The notes beneath the pieces were generated by a model, which had not been told where the DNA came from, did no database searches, and worked only from the letters and a program-made list of their open reading frames with translations. A DNA stretch of 64,000 nucleotides from Aspidapion aeneum (Eukaryota; Arthropoda; Insecta; Coleoptera; Brentidae). This document shows, in pieces, positions 23,760 to 35,202 of the stretch (its first letter is position 1; each line of letters begins with the position of its first letter). Both the position numbers and the translations under genes were made by a program. The DNA is taken from assembly GCA_963576565.1 (NCBI GenBank), contig OY755045.1, positions 1,797,477 to 1,861,476 of the forward strand. Reading direction: 5' to 3'.

Positions 23760-24010
23760 ACAAAAAATTTCGAATTAGATTCTGATTGTCTGGGAATCGC
23801 TCCTGTTTGGTCTCAAACTAAGATGTTAAAAACATGAGCCAAGTCAATTAAAATACAGGGTGGATTAGTAGGCTGATTTGATGACGTAAGGTATAGATAG
23901 GATTTAGATTATGATTTTCTGGGAATTGCTCCTGCTTGGTCTGAAACTAAGATGTTAAAAAAATTACTCAAATCAATTAATCTACAGGGTGGTTTAGTAG
24001 GCTGATTTGA
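23760..24010 (+). repeat. Two tandem units of about 135 bp
   Basis: Both units share GAATTAGATTCTGATTGTCTGGG-like text (second unit slightly changed), AACTAAGATGTTAAAAA, then ACAGGGTGG and TTAGTAGGCTGATTTGAT. The ACAGGGTG string is a common MITE terminus, but no opposite end is visible. Confidence 0.7.
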
Positions 24011-24029
24011 TAAAAAGTGTTAAAACTAA

Positions 24030-24480
24030 AATACCTTCGTTTGCGAGCGGGACACTTTTTGGCTATCTATATATTTAGAATAAGGAAAGTGGGTCTAGTG
24101 ATACATTGTTTTGAAGGTTTTTAGAATGTCATAGTGATACCTTGTTTTGAAGGTTTTAAACGTGTAAAAACTTTCAAATTTAACATGGACTGACAAAATA
24201 AAAATTTTATTAGAATTTTATTATTTTTCCGGTATAATTTTTATTTTATCATTTCATGTTAAATTTGAAAATTTGAAAGCAAATATCTCCAAAAGTAACC
24301 AATGAATTTTCAAAATTTTTACACGGTTGTAAAGATATTCAATAGAACTTCAAAACAGTGTATTACCAGATAAACTTTCCCCATTTAAAATATAGGGGTA
24401 AAGTATACCCCTCGAAGGCGATTCGTGCTACAAAAATTTCAAGATAGTTAAAAAGTGTGCCCCTCGCAAAAAAAATCGAC
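24030..24480. mobile_element. Imperfect foldback element, about 450 bp
   Basis: The outer arms pair GCGAGCGGGACACTTTTTGG (near 24047) with the inverted AAAAAGTGTGCCCCTCGC (near 24454). Inner arms pair ACATTGTTTTGAAG with CTTCAAAACAGTGT, and CAAATTTAACATG with CATGTTAAATTTG. No TSD or coding region was defined. Confidence 0.5.
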
Positions 24481-24904
24481 GTGTACGAGCGTTTCTCCAA
24501 GTTTGCACTCTAAATATAAAAAAAGGGTTCTGTTTCGATGTTTGTGAAACCCCATGTATATTGTTTGGTTCGTAAATTAGAAAGTTATTATGTATTATAT
24601 AATAAACAATTTTTCAAACTTAATTTTGGCATACTGTATCTTTGTTTTATTTGGTAGTTAAAACTTGCACAAACTTGATGTTTAAAGAAAATTTTCCGCT
24701 TAAAGTTTTTACCGCCTTCTTGAACAATATTATTATTTTCGTAGCTATCTTTATAGTACTTCTAATGTTTCACTAGCTAACGCAGAAATAAAATGCAAAC
24801 ATTTTCATAAAGAAAATATAAAAATAATAAAAAAGTTGCAGTTCACGGTTAACAACGATCCGGTAATAAAAACCTAAAAAAATTTAAGCAGTTTTACATG
24901 TGCT

Positions 24905-25330
24905 CAAACCAGTTGACAAAGCTGTAATTCTACAGGTTTGTTGGTACTGTCAAAATTGCATTCTTGAAGGCACCGACTGCTTCTTCTGGCGACTGAAATC
25001 TTTGACCACGCTATTCATTCTTGATTTTCGGAAAAGTATTGAAATCGTTGGGACTTAGGTCGGGACTATATGAAGGATGATCCAAGAATTCGACGGTTTG
25101 TTAATAATTCGTAGTTTAAGGTTCGTTTTGTCGCAGCTCAGCGATGACTTTCGGCAATCAAAAGGTGATGTACCCATCGGCAGTAACAGTACTTTGATCT
25201 TCTAGAAGAATTCTTGCTACATGACCTGCTTTTGAGATAAATGTGGCGACCATCTTTCTGGATACACTTTTTAGAACGGATGACTTGTGTTTTGTTGGAT
25301 TTTCTTTATTTTGGAACACCCAAACAGACG
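24905..25330 (-). pseudogene. mariner-type transposase relic with internal deletion
   Basis: On the minus strand, KMVATFISKAGHVA and LEDQSTVTADGY (about 25255-25170) are followed by LPKVIAELRQNEP, then PSYSPDLSPNDFNTFPKIK (about 25080-25015) and RFQSPEEAVGAFKNAIL. This is the order in the mariner D,D34D transposases (SETMAR-like group), where SPDLSP holds the third catalytic aspartate. The segment normally carrying the second aspartate (the HDNA region) is deleted between NEP and EFLDHPSY. In-frame stops interrupt it, so it is inactive. Confidence 0.7.
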
Positions 25331-25675
25331 GCTATACTAATACATCTTTAAAAAGAAACTTGTTCTACTAATAACCAATTTTTTTTAAAAAAATCCTACA
25401 TAGCTTGGTTTTAATTTAATAAATAATATTCCTGATTTAAAAAAATCGTTTACGGACGGCACTGATATGTTAATCATAATCTTTCTAAACGTCCCACGTG
25501 CCGATGGCGTGAATGAGAGCTTAGGTACTTTAACAAACAAGCTAATTTTTAGGAAAAATCTCCGTAAGTTTTTCATCTGGTTAATGAAAACATTTTATGA
25601 AAAATTGGTTTTAGCGTTGGTAGCTATCCATACCACGTACGAAAGACTCTGATTAGGAATTAAATTTTTAACAAT
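25331..25675. other. No recognisable gene
   Basis: AT-rich flank between the mariner relic and a MITE. Confidence 0.45.
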
Positions 25676-25950
25676 ATTAGGGACTTATTGGTATAAATCC
25701 TGACCATATTTTAAAGTCAGCAGTGTTGTGACAGATTTACAGCTGCTTTATTTTAAAATTCGGCCTTTGTGTATTTAAGAACCGGATTTATTAGTGCCTC
25801 TTTTTATTAATTGATAGTTTGCGACTTTATTTTTAAATTTCACTTTGGTATGTCAATTTTGAGGGGTCAGGTGTCAGTTTTCTTTGTAAATCTGTCAGAA
25901 TAAAGCCGACTCTAAAATAAAGTCAGGTTTTATTCCAATAATTCCCTAAT
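25676..25950. mobile_element. Palindromic MITE, about 275 bp
   Basis: Left ATTAGGGACTTATTGG, ATCCTGAC and GTGACAGATTTACA are mirrored by the complements TGTAAATCTGTCAG, GTCAGGTTTTATTCC and AATTCCCTAAT. Related fragments start at 21845 and near 37226. Confidence 0.65.
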
Positions 25951-26171
25951 GTCATAACGTCAAACTTCCTAAGAGTTGCAGTTTTTAAGATACAAAACTG
26001 AAAATATTGTTCAAAGATAAAACAAAATGTTTAAAAAATCTTAAGAAAAACACAACGGCTAGCAAAACGTTCTTGCCAAGTTTGGATTAAAAATTATATT
26101 TTTTATAAAATTTGCCTTAATGGCAAAGTTTCCATTCAAAACAGTTTTTAGAAAAGAAAACCGTATACAAA

Positions 26172-26173
<2 letters not shown>

Positions 26174-26241
<68 letters not shown>
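26174..26241. repeat. (TA)n microsatellite, 3' tail of ERT-A
   Basis: Pure TA repeat directly abutting the ERT-A 3' end; a homologous tract is at 63684-63806. Confidence 0.95.
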
Positions 26242-26244
<3 letters not shown>

Positions 26245-26846
26245 CGGTTTCACAACGTTCTACGTCTTCCGATACCCAATCCCCACTCGTTTCTGTTTGC
26301 CCATAATTCATCATCTAGGCCTCTTATTCTTATTTCACTGTCTATTCCTTCTCTCCAGCTTCTCCTTGGCCGTCCTCGTTTTCTTCGGCCAGTTGGTTTC
26401 CATTGTAGTATTTGTTTAGGTAGTCTTTCATCATTCATTCTTTGTACATGTCCGTACCACACCAGTTGCTTTGTTCTTATATCATCCACTAAAGTACGTT
26501 CCCCCAGTGTCATAATTTCTCTTATTCTTTGATTTGTAACTCTTTCTCTTTTGGATTTCCCTGCTACTCTTCTCCAATAGTCCATCTCCGTAGCGGAAAG
26601 CATTTTTTCTGTTCTATCCTTGATTGGCCGTACTTCTGAGCCATATGTAATAATACTTTTTACAATGGTGTTATATATAAGCTTTTTGTTATGTTTTGAT
26701 ATACTTTGGTCCCAAATTATTCCATTTAATAAAGTTATTGCTTTTCTTCCTTGTACGTTTCGATCTTTTATAGCTTTGTCTAGTGTTCCGTCAGCTGTAA
26801 TTTTCAGACCTAAGTATTTATACTCATCACAGGACTGAATTCGCTG
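26179..26846 (-). mobile_element. 5'-truncated ERT-A retrotransposon with (TA)n tail
   Basis: Flanked by an approximately 18-bp TSD with one mismatch: CCGTATACAAACTTATAT (26161-26178) and CCGTATACAAACCTATAT (26847-26864). On the minus strand it runs from the RT C-terminal region to TTTATCGG and a long (TA)n tail. High similarity to 1500-2836 implies recent insertion. Confidence 0.9.
26250..26846 (-). pseudogene. ERT-A reverse transcriptase, last 198 codons, frame open
   Basis: The reading frame is uninterrupted from QRIQSCDEYKYLGLKI through KLIYNTIVKSIITYGSEV, the VWYGHVQRMNDERLP motif and the basic GRRKRGRPRRSW stretch to a final GIGRRRTL and stop. It begins after the catalytic FADD box, so it has no polymerase core and is a dead-on-arrival copy, though no disabling mutation has accumulated. 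Confidence 0.85.
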
Positions 26847-26977
26847 CCGTATACAAACCTATATCTCAAAAACGACAGCAACTTACTATAGTAAGGCAGT
26901 TTATTTATACAGATAGGTCCAGTCAACATTGGAATCTTACAGCTCAATTTATAATCGATTGATAAAATACACAGAGA

Positions 26978-27094
26978 AGTATTTTATGGCCAGCGAGATC
27001 GTCCGATCTTGCTCCCAATGATTTTTTTTTGTGGAGTTACATTAAAACTAAAATTTACGGGCATGATAGGGCCAATATTTTGGAACAAATTTGA
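26978..27094 (+). pseudogene. Mariner-superfamily transposase C-terminal relic
   Basis: The frame reads ILWPARSSDLAPNDFFLWSY, then IKTKIYGHDRANILEQI and a stop. 'WPARS-DLAP-DFFLW' is the third-aspartate region of a large group of arthropod mariner-like (ITm) transposases. Upstream text from 26900 may belong to it but is not in a readable frame. It lies beside the ERT-A insertion at 26179-26846. Confidence 0.6.
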
Positions 27095-27802
27095 ATTAAC
27101 ATAACGGAAGTAGCAGTAGTCGTGAGGGGATCATTTTTGGCCAGGCGACTAGGCACACTTTTCCCAAACCCCGATTTGTCCGTACACGTCGTCGTATAGC
27201 AGGCTCCTGGGTTATTATCCCTGGTTCCTCGGCTGGCTGCGTGACGGCTTCTGGACTACACCTGCGTATATTCTCGATGTTCAAGGTCAACTTACATTTT
27301 GGTGTGCATCGCATCCCATGCTTATTCGATGGCGGCTGTTGCACGCTGAAAAGGAAGTGGGCGACAGGGCGACGAATTTTTTTTTGTTTTTGCATCGTTG
27401 TTCGAGACGTGAGCCTGGTATCTTCTGCATGTGAAGCAGTCGACCATACTACGGCACTACCTTGCCCAAGATATTAAGTATGATTAAATTCAAACGTTAT
27501 ATGAACGGCTGCTTGTGCCTGCTGGCGCGAATTTTTCTTATTAACTTGCTGGTTTAATGGCTTCGTTTAAATCTTTTAAATTTTTCAAGCGACTTAAGGA
27601 CCTTTACATCTTCTGAGATGATTAAGTTTTTCTTTCTTAATTTTTACTGCTTGAAAAATGTTTTTCTGAAGGATTTTCAAAATCAATTTCGCCCCAGCTC
27701 AGCAAAAGAAATACGAGTTTTTACAAGTAGGTATTGTCTGAATAATTAAAAGTCACATTTATTTAGTAAAATTCAAGCTTTCCAAGGCTATGTTTTTTAT
27801 GT
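27095..27802. other. Unassigned, locally GC-richer segment
   Basis: 27110-27480 is GC-richer, with open frames on both strands (minus-strand frame 27395-27096, 99 codons, with a basic RRRVRTNRG stretch). It could be a decayed gag-like or transposase segment, but no motif is convincing. 27480-27800 shows nothing. Confidence 0.35.
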
Positions 27803-28199
27803 AAACTACTACTATGTCGGTTTAGAATGTTTTTGTATGTTGTTCGACGCCTATTCTTCATCTCCTTCGACCCTGAGAATCATTTTCTGTCAGGTTTTTT
27901 TGACTCATTGATCTTTGGATTGACTGTTACTGTTAAGACATCCAATAACCTTTTTTGCTTTTACTATTCTCTTCTTCTTTATCATTAGCTACAATTACTT
28001 GGTAGTCAGCAAACTGTAGTGTGTGTATAATAAATCGGTCGTTAAGTTGTTTTCCCGTGCCGTGTACTTTACGCTTCCAGTTTTTTAGAGCTACTGCGAA
28101 ATATATTTTAAAAATTTTTAGAGAGATACATCCCTGTCTTAAGCCTTTCGTTAAAAGGAAAAGGACAATTTCGTAGTAAAGGACTTTAAATTTATACAT
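27803..28199 (-). pseudogene. ERT retrotransposon with internal deletion (RT core joined to 3' UTR)
   Basis: The minus-strand frame reads LTKGLRQGCISLKIFKIYF (motif B), then LQFADYQVIVANDKEEE, where the catalytic FADD box has become FADY. This is followed within 30 bp by the ERT-B 3' UTR (GATCAATGAGTC to CTAAACCGAC) and its TAG-repeat tail at 27804. Hundreds of codons between RT and tail are missing, so a deletion or a chimeric reverse transcript formed this copy. It is non-functional. Confidence 0.65.
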
Positions 28200-28464
28200 C
28201 TTTGTTGCCGCCCTGTATAATATGGGTATTTAAGAATCACTTTAGCCTAGGGACCCAGCCATTTTAAATCTCGTTATTCTAAGGGCGGACAAGAACATTG
28301 GTGTAAAATTATCTAAAGATAAAGGATTTTTAATTGCCAAATTTGTGCAGGCGTTATCTTGGTGGCTGGAAGTAATTCGGACACTATAAATGTCATAAAA
28401 AAATAAGGTGAATTTTCCTCGACCTGAAATAAGCGTTATCTCGATTTGAAATATTTTGTATTAA

Positions 28465-28955
28465 CTCTTAAGAAGTCGCTACGGCGTAAAAAGTACGCCA
28501 CTTGATGTAAAAACCATCCAGCGTCTTCCTTTGCCCTTTTTCTTGGGCATATATTATGGAAATTAAAGGTATTTTTGACTATTTATCTGTATTTTAGGGA
28601 TTATGAGTCTATATATAAATATGTGGTATATCTTTGAGCCAAAGTTTTAAGCCTAAATCATTTATTGTTGTAATCTGCAGAGTTTTTTCATTTACTGGGT
28701 GGAAAAAAAAATATGCCACTTTAGTCAAACTCAGTATGTAGGTACGTGGGTACAATAGATCCATTTGTGGTCGCAGCGCATGGAGGTCCAGTAGGGCCTG
28801 CCACCACTTTCGAATACATACATATATAAATATGTACTGTTTTATTAAGTGAAAATAAATAAAGAAAATCTAACATTTTCATATTTTTCTTAGTGGCGTA
28901 CAAAATACGCCAAGCGACCATCTGCGTAAAGAAAATCCTAGCGACTACTTAAGGG
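28465..28955. mobile_element. piggyBac-type MITE, 491 bp
   Basis: Flanked by TTAA on both sides (28461-28464 and 28956-28959). TIRs are CTCTTAAGAAGTCGCTA and the complement of CCCTTAAGTAGTCGCTA (15 of 17 match). Beginning with C(C/T)CTTAAG next to TTAA is typical for piggyBac-superfamily termini. Subterminal repeats of GTACGCCA and its complement are present near both ends. The plus-strand text 28750-28800 resembles the 3' UTR of the RNase H retroelement family, so a scrap may be nested inside. No transposase. Confidence 0.85.
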
Positions 28956-29158
28956 TTAATAAAAGCGCACTCTTCTCTTTACTAGAGGTTATAAGATACG
29001 ACAAAATAGTAACCGATTGCCAACGAACAGGATGTCTTAATCTTTACTATAAATGCTGTGGTGGAGAGGCACCTCCTGTTCCTAAAATAAAAGAGGAAAG
29101 GAAACTGCGCAAAACTGTGACTTGTGCCGCAGCAGAAGCTTTGCCTCCTTGTTCCAGA

Positions 29159-29560
29159 AAGGCAATTGCCAATGATGTGGGCGATATTATTTCATCCTTA
29201 ATCGTCTGAAACATTTTAAAACGACATGGGTACCGAAGTTTTGAAATAAAGAAAACGCAAGATGATCAGTTTCGAAGAATGGAGTTTTGTGAGAACATGA
29301 TTAAAAAAGCAAGATGAACATTTTATTAAAAATATGAGATTTTCAATTAATAAACATTTGCATTCTGCAGAACGGACCCAGTATCCTCATTAAATTAATG
29401 TCTGGACTGGCATTTTGGGTGATAATATCATTGGTCCTTTTTTTATCAATGGCAATTTAAGAGGGAGAAATTATTTAGCGCTGTTGCAGGACCATATGGA
29501 TGATTCTACCAAAAGTGGGCTATATGGATATCATTTTTGGTCATTGCCTTTAAATAACAG
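29159..29560 (+). pseudogene. mariner-like transposase relic
   Basis: Pieces in order: NILKRHGYRSFEIKKTQ and FRRMEFCENMIKK (about 29217-29310), then after a frame change NVWTGILGDNIIGPFF and INGNLRGRNYLALLQDHM (about 29399-29502). The 'VW-GI--D-IIGPFF--GNL-G--YL--L' text is diagnostic for a widespread arthropod mariner-like group; D in the DNIIGP region neighbours the catalytic core. Multiple stops. It starts soon after the piggyBac MITE, which may have inserted into its 5' part. Confidence 0.65.
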
Positions 29561-31445
29561 TACAGCACAGTAAATAATTTTGTTTTGTTAAATTTATGTA
29601 ACTAATTAGGTGTAAGCTAAGAAACATTTATTTTCCCGAATTTTAGGAATTATTGCATAAAAATTCCAGAGGGATGAGTACCAGAAGAATGAGTTTTTTA
29701 ATGGTTTTCCAATTTAAATCAAAATCTATTTAGACTACTTAACTTAAGTTTTATATAAACAAAGTCCCTATACTTATAATTTTAAAACAATCAACAAAAA
29801 TATTATACTATTGATATCAGTCGAATATTTACTTACCAGAGGAATGATAATTGAAGCGTTCCTTTTTGATTTCTCTGAAAAAAACTAATTTTCTGCCGAA
29901 AATATAAAGATCTATAACTTAAACCAAACTAAAGTTGACATTATCTGTCACAACTTGTCACCCTCACAAGTAAATTAGATATCCAGGGCCGTCTCTTTCT
30001 CTAGAAATTAACCGGTGGTATTCACAAATATTGTGTTATTAAAAATGGAGCACGCTTAAAATTGTAAAAATGTTCTGGAGAAAATGTAAATTCGGATTTT
30101 CAAAAATATAACTGCAAACTTAAGTTTTATCAATTTTTTGATAAATAGTTAAGACTTGGTTAAATATTATTTATTAGGATATTTTTTTCAATCTGAGTTT
30201 TTAATATTTGGTTTGGGACTACATCAGAGGAATGAGGTATTTGCTTTGTAATAAAAAAAATTATAAACTTGCAATTTTTTTTATACATTAAACTCAAATG
30301 CTCTATAAAGAAACATTTCGTTTTAAATCTTATAACTAAAACTATGCTTCATTTGCAGTCTGTGTTTGAAAAATATGCATTCCCACTCCACAGCTCCATT
30401 TTTGTAGAATCATCCATATCATTCCTACGATTCGACAGGTGCCTTTGTTTTTAAACGAAACGTTTTCAAGGCGGCTTATTACAAGCAGGCAAGGTGGTAT
30501 TTTTGGGAATTTAATTCGTTCGGTAGTTCTTAAATCAAAATGAAAGAATTTGATTTTAAAATATTTGTTTTGCTGGGGAACCATATACATGGCATTAAAT
30601 AATATAAAAAAGAATAAATTTAAAAAATTGTATCATACGTTACGTAGTCATCGTCTAAATTTTCGATATTTAATGTACAACTACCCTTGATCGATTTTCT
30701 TTACAAACTGTCAAAAGAAAAGATCGCCGCGCTGGGGTAAATAATCGGTGTCATAAATTTCCTCCCTCTACTTTACCAGGGCGCACAGAGGACAGGTATT
30801 GGCTGTGGGTCCGGCTATCCTAAAACAATAAGATAGTTCCTCGTGTGCTTATAAATCCATTGTAAATTGTGCGACAAGATTGCCATGTTCCTATTTGCGC
30901 GGACCTCTCTGTATTTATTGTAGTACTTTACGCTGCTATAACTGTTATGATAATTCGATCGCCCAAATATTCTTTCTCCGGTCTTCCTGCTAGTAATTGG
31001 GACCCTTCTGGAGGTCCCGGTTTAAAAGGCCAAGGGGTTAAAATTACGTCTTTTACTTGTAGCCTGATTAAGGTTATTAAGGTAATATTGTAAAGGTCTA
31101 AGAAGGAGTTAATACCCTATTATCAGGAAGGGTTAGTATTAAATTTGTTTTAATTACTTTAGATTTTTTGTCGTTCAATATAAAAGGTTATGGATTGGGA
31201 TAGTCAATTTTTTAGTCTGCGCTTTAATCCGCGTGCCCTGTTTTCTGTGTGGCGTTTTGTCCTGTGCGAATATTTTCTTTCCGCTAGTTTCCCCGTACGC
31301 GTAGGATCACTGTTTTATCATTCCCCCCTCCAGACATTTATTTCAGTTTGTTATGGTATAGTATGAATCGCACCTTATAAAACATAATAAATATACAAAC
31401 TGGGTCTCCAATCTAACACAAAGTTTCAGTAAACTATACCTAGCC
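29561..31445. other. AT-rich DNA; no confident gene
   Basis: A minus-strand frame at 30342-30590 has no recognisable domain. 30720-31120 is GC-richer and carries a TATA-like TTATAAAT near 30849, so an LTR fragment is conceivable, but no TSD or paired LTR was found. Confidence 0.4.
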
Positions 31446-31739
31446 CAGTTTGGGTTTTGATGAAAAATTTAATAAAAACTCACCTCCGTGCACGTGTCGT
31501 TTAAAATCGATTAGGAAAATTTAAACAAACTTCTATTTCCCGCTTACTTCATTTTCAACGCATACGCTATGGCTTTTCAAATTGAAAATTGTTTTCCAAA
31601 TGATTAAAGTTTGAACTAAAATTGCAATGACCACACAAGCGACTATCGAGAGAACAGGTAAACAAAACTTTAACAAACCAACTAACAACAGACAGGGTTA
31701 GCCATTGTTCGCAAGGCTGTACCTAGGGGGATCAACCCC

Positions 31740-32142
31740 CTTTCCCCGAAATACTGTGACGATTATCCCAAAAAGAGAGCCAGGAATATCATTGGACTTA
31801 CCAGACAGGAGATCCGTATAGTGACTGGACTTTTTACGGGTCACTGTCGACTAAGAGTACCCATTCACAGAATGAGAATAACAGAAGAGACCGAAAGTAG
31901 ACTCTGTATGGAGCATGACGAAACAGTTAGACATGTACTGTGCGAATGTCCGGCTATTGCACGTTTACGTCAAAACATTTTCGGTAAACCTCAGATTGAT
32001 TCAAAAGATTTAAACAGTGTCTCAACCAAATTGATAGCTAATCAACAGTGGTGAGAAACCACTCAAAAGTGAGCTACAATAGACCCACTAGTGGTCGCAG
32101 TGGAAGGGCTGCAAGTCCCACTTACATATGAAACATCATCAT
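31740..32142 (+). pseudogene. 3' tail of RNase H-bearing non-LTR element, tandem copy 1
   Basis: Contains TRQEIRIVTGLFTGHCRLRV, HRMRITEETESRLCMEHDE and VRHVLCECPAIARLRQ, a C-terminal Cys/His-rich segment (C-x2-C-x9-H-x4-C pattern) of the family on the minus strand at 5168-6725. The frame ends at 32054, and the UTR ends in CATCATCAT near 32140. Only the last ~100 codons are kept, so it has no catalytic domain. Confidence 0.8.
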
Positions 32143-32527
32143 CCCAAAAAGGCATTAAATATTCCTTCAAAGTTATAAATTGCATGTGGAATTTTTGGTT
32201 GACGCAATTTAATCTAAACGTGAAGACGGAACGGTGTATGGGTTTTGATAAAAAATTTAATAAAACCTCACCTCCGTGCACGTGTCGTTTAAAATCTATT
32301 AGGAAAATTTAAACAAGCTTCTATTTCCCGCTTACTTCATTTTCAACGCATACGCTATGGCTTTTCAAATTGAAAATTGTTTTCCAAATGATTAAAGTTT
32401 GAACTAAAATTGCAATGACCACACAAACGACTATCGGGAGAACAGGTAAACAAAACTTTAACTAACCAACTAACAACAGACAGGGTTAGCCATTGTTCAC
32501 AAGGCTGTACCTAGGGGGATCAACCCC

Positions 32528-32930
32528 CTTTCCTCGAAATACTGTGACGATTATCTCAAAAAGAGAGCCAGGAATATCATTGGACTTACCAGACAGGAGA
32601 TCCGTATAGTGACTGGACTTTTCACGGGTCACTGTCGACTAAGAGTACCCATGCACAGAATGGGAATAACAGAAGAGACCGAATGTAGACTCTGTATGGA
32701 GCATGACGAAACAGTTAGACATGTACTGTGCGAATGTCTGGCTATTGCACGTTTACGTCAAAACATTTTCGGTAATCCTCAGATTGATTCAAAAGATCTA
32801 AACAGTGTCTCAACCAAATTGATAGCTAATCAACAGTGGTGAGAAACCACTCAAAAGTGAGCCACAATAGACACACTAGTGGTCGCAGTGGAAGGGCTGC
32901 AAATCCCACTTACATATGAAACATCATCAT
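32528..32930 (+). pseudogene. 3' tail of RNase H-bearing non-LTR element, tandem copy 2
   Basis: Same segment displaced by 788 bp; the frame (to 32842) differs by a few residues, for example HRMGITEETECRLCMEHDE, which keeps a cysteine mutated in copy 1. Ends in the same CATCATCAT tail near 32928. Confidence 0.8.
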
Positions 32931-33207
32931 CCCAAAAAGGCATTAAATATTCCTTCAAAGTTATAAATTGCATGTGAAATTTTTGGTTGACGCAATTTAA
33001 TCCAAACGTGAAGACAGAACGGTGTATGGATTTTGATAAAAAATTTAATAAAACCTCACCTCCGTGCACGTGTCGTTTAAAATCTATTAGGAAAATTTAA
33101 ACAAGCTTCTATTTCCCGCTTGCTTCATTTTCAACGCATACGCTATGGCTTTTCAAATTGAGAATTGTTTTCCAAATGATTAAAGTTTGAACTAAAATTG
33201 AAATGAC

Positions 33208-33665
33208 CCCTTTTCTCGAAATTGTCTATAAAGTGTTTTAAAAGAAATTTTTCAGCATAAATTACAAATGGGACTAAAACTCGCACAATACCAAGGATGT
33301 ATGAGCCCCTCCCCCCCCGGCATATTTGTCATGATACATTTTTTACATTTTGAAAAAGTATGTCGAATCCAGTACTAAATGGCACTTGTACACTTGTGTC
33401 CCATAAAAATTATTTTTTTAATACATTTTTCGAGGTTATTTTGACAGTCTGACAGGAATACCACATTTTTAAATCACAATTAGCTGAGTATTCATCTGGC
33501 TGTGACAGATTTTTTTTTTGTAAAACGCTTTTTTCCCCTACTTCTCTAACTTTTTAAATCCTATATCTTAAAATGTTTGTTGATCCCCATGTTAAATAAA
33601 CTTTTTTCTCGGAAATAACGTCCTCTATCACCTGCTGTACTATGGCCCCTAAGTTATGAGACATC
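33208..33665. other. No recognisable gene
   Basis: AT-rich flank with a short C run near 33310. Confidence 0.45.
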
Positions 33666-34020
33666 CTATATAGCGAAGCAATTACATCAATCAAAATCCA
33701 TGAAGAAACCAAGCCAATCCGCATAAGAAGAGGTGTCGGACAGGGTGACACAATATCCCCTAAACTATTTAAACAGACCTTAGAAGAGAGACCTTTAAAA
33801 ACTTATATTGGGAAGAAATAGGCATCAAAATAAACGGACAATACTTAAACCACCTAAGATATGCTGATGATATCACCTTAATAACAGATAAGAAAAAAGA
33901 GCTGATAAAAAATGCTGGAAGAACTGGAGACAGCAGGTAAAAATGTAGGCCTAAGTATGAACTACACTAAAACTAAAATCATAAAAAGTGCAGATGAAGA
34001 TATCACCACCCAACAAACAT
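33666..34020 (+). pseudogene. Non-LTR reverse transcriptase relic (family ERT-C), first part
   Basis: RIRRGVGQGDTISPKLFKQT (motif B) is followed, after frame changes, by LNHLRYADDITLITDKK, which holds the intact YADD catalytic pair, and by LEELETAGKNVGLSMNYTKT. The frame is broken at least twice between these blocks. The remainder of the same protein resumes at 35203, so the gene is split by about 1.2 kb of foreign DNA. Confidence 0.75.
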
Positions 34021-35202
34021 TTAAAGTTGTAACGACGAAACGCCAACTAGAAAGAATTTCTTAAAAGTAACCGCAACGTACTCCCGCTACGTCTCAGTAT
34101 ACCATACAGCGACGTTATAATTCCCTAAGTGGGGAACCAATTTCTGGTTGTAACTACTAGGCCAAGTGTTTAAAGTCACTGTAGTAACAACTACACTACT
34201 ACGTCGTAGCCAGGTATCTACTACGTCGAAGAGGCTGTTTTTTTCCGTAATGGCATCAAAGTTGCGATGTAGTTGCAAATAATATAATCGTTTCTTTTTG
34301 GTAGAATTGTAACACAATATGGTGGACACAACAGTAAACAGACTCGCTTAGTTTTTTTGTTTGGTTATGGTTATAATATGAACTATGTTATCCAAAAGTG
34401 TGAGAATTTACGAGCAGAGGATCAAAATTCGAGTGCGACGCAAAGTTTTTTGTATAACATGCATTATATATATTGCAAAAAACCGGTGCGCCCGTAAAAT
34501 TGAGCCGTTTTCTGGTAGCTGATGGAATTTTTGTGTTGTGATTTTGGAGGTTATGTTTTCATAATCGACAGTTAACTCCAACAAATGGTGCTTAAGAAGA
34601 GCATTTTTGGTAAGCTTCAACTAATTTGTTTATAAAATAGTATGGCTCTTTAATATGAGCTCATAAAACGACAACAAAAATATTAAATTTTCTTTCTTAC
34701 ATAAAAACATGGCGTCCCAAACTATATTCCCTGATAGTCGAAAAGGTTACTTGAAAGTAGTTGCGGCTTTAAAGTTGATCCAAAAAGTTATTTTGTCTAC
34801 ATTGTTACATCAGATGTTACTATGATGACACAAATTTTTGTGGTAAAAATTAAAGTTATAATGTAGTTGTCGGATACACTTGTTTGGGACTCCAATGAAG
34901 CTTAACTTTCTAGTGGTAATTAAGTAGGATATAAAAGTCAGGGCGACTACGAAATAACAACTAAAAAGAAAGTAAAACTTTAGCAACGTCCTATTGTGGT
35001 AGAGAAGACTATCAGAATCGACTATCAAGAAACAATCCTATGAAGTAGTTTAGAGGGTCGTTTTTACGAAACATCTACTATTTCCTGATACTAAATAGTT
35101 GTTAGAACTAAAAAGTAACAAATTTTGGTTGGGATCACCACATTTCTACTATAAGAAAGTAGCAAAGCCTTTAGAACATGTAGCCGCTACTATAAATGTT
35201 AG
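34021..35202. other. Insertion of unknown type splitting the ERT-C relic
   Basis: This 1.2-kb block separates two contiguous parts of one RT protein. It contains several copies of CTACTACGTC or GTAGTAGC-like strings and the ends share CCAACTA in opposite orientation (34050 CGCCAACTAG; 35199 GTTAGTTGGG). No confident TIR, TSD or coding frame could be established. Confidence 0.5.

Larger units (their letters stand above)
31446..33207 (+). repeat. Tandem duplication, 788-bp period, about 2.2 copies
   Basis: The marker CACCTCCGTGCACGTGTCGT is at 31481, 32269 and 33057, exactly 788 bp apart both times. The third copy stops near 33207. Copies are nearly identical, with scattered single-base changes. 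Each full unit carries the same retroelement tail, so duplication came after that insertion. Confidence 0.95.

Noticed and set aside
27096..27477. Overlapping frames on both strands in a GC-richer patch
   Set aside because: No motif, start context or homologous partner in the window; left as unassigned DNA.
30342..30590. Minus-strand frame as a mariner relic
   Set aside because: Only a weak DDST-like similarity to 29505-29520; no catalytic motif.
30720..31140. A possible LTR (TATA-like text, GC-richer)
   Set aside because: No TG/CA termini with duplicated flank and no second LTR were found.
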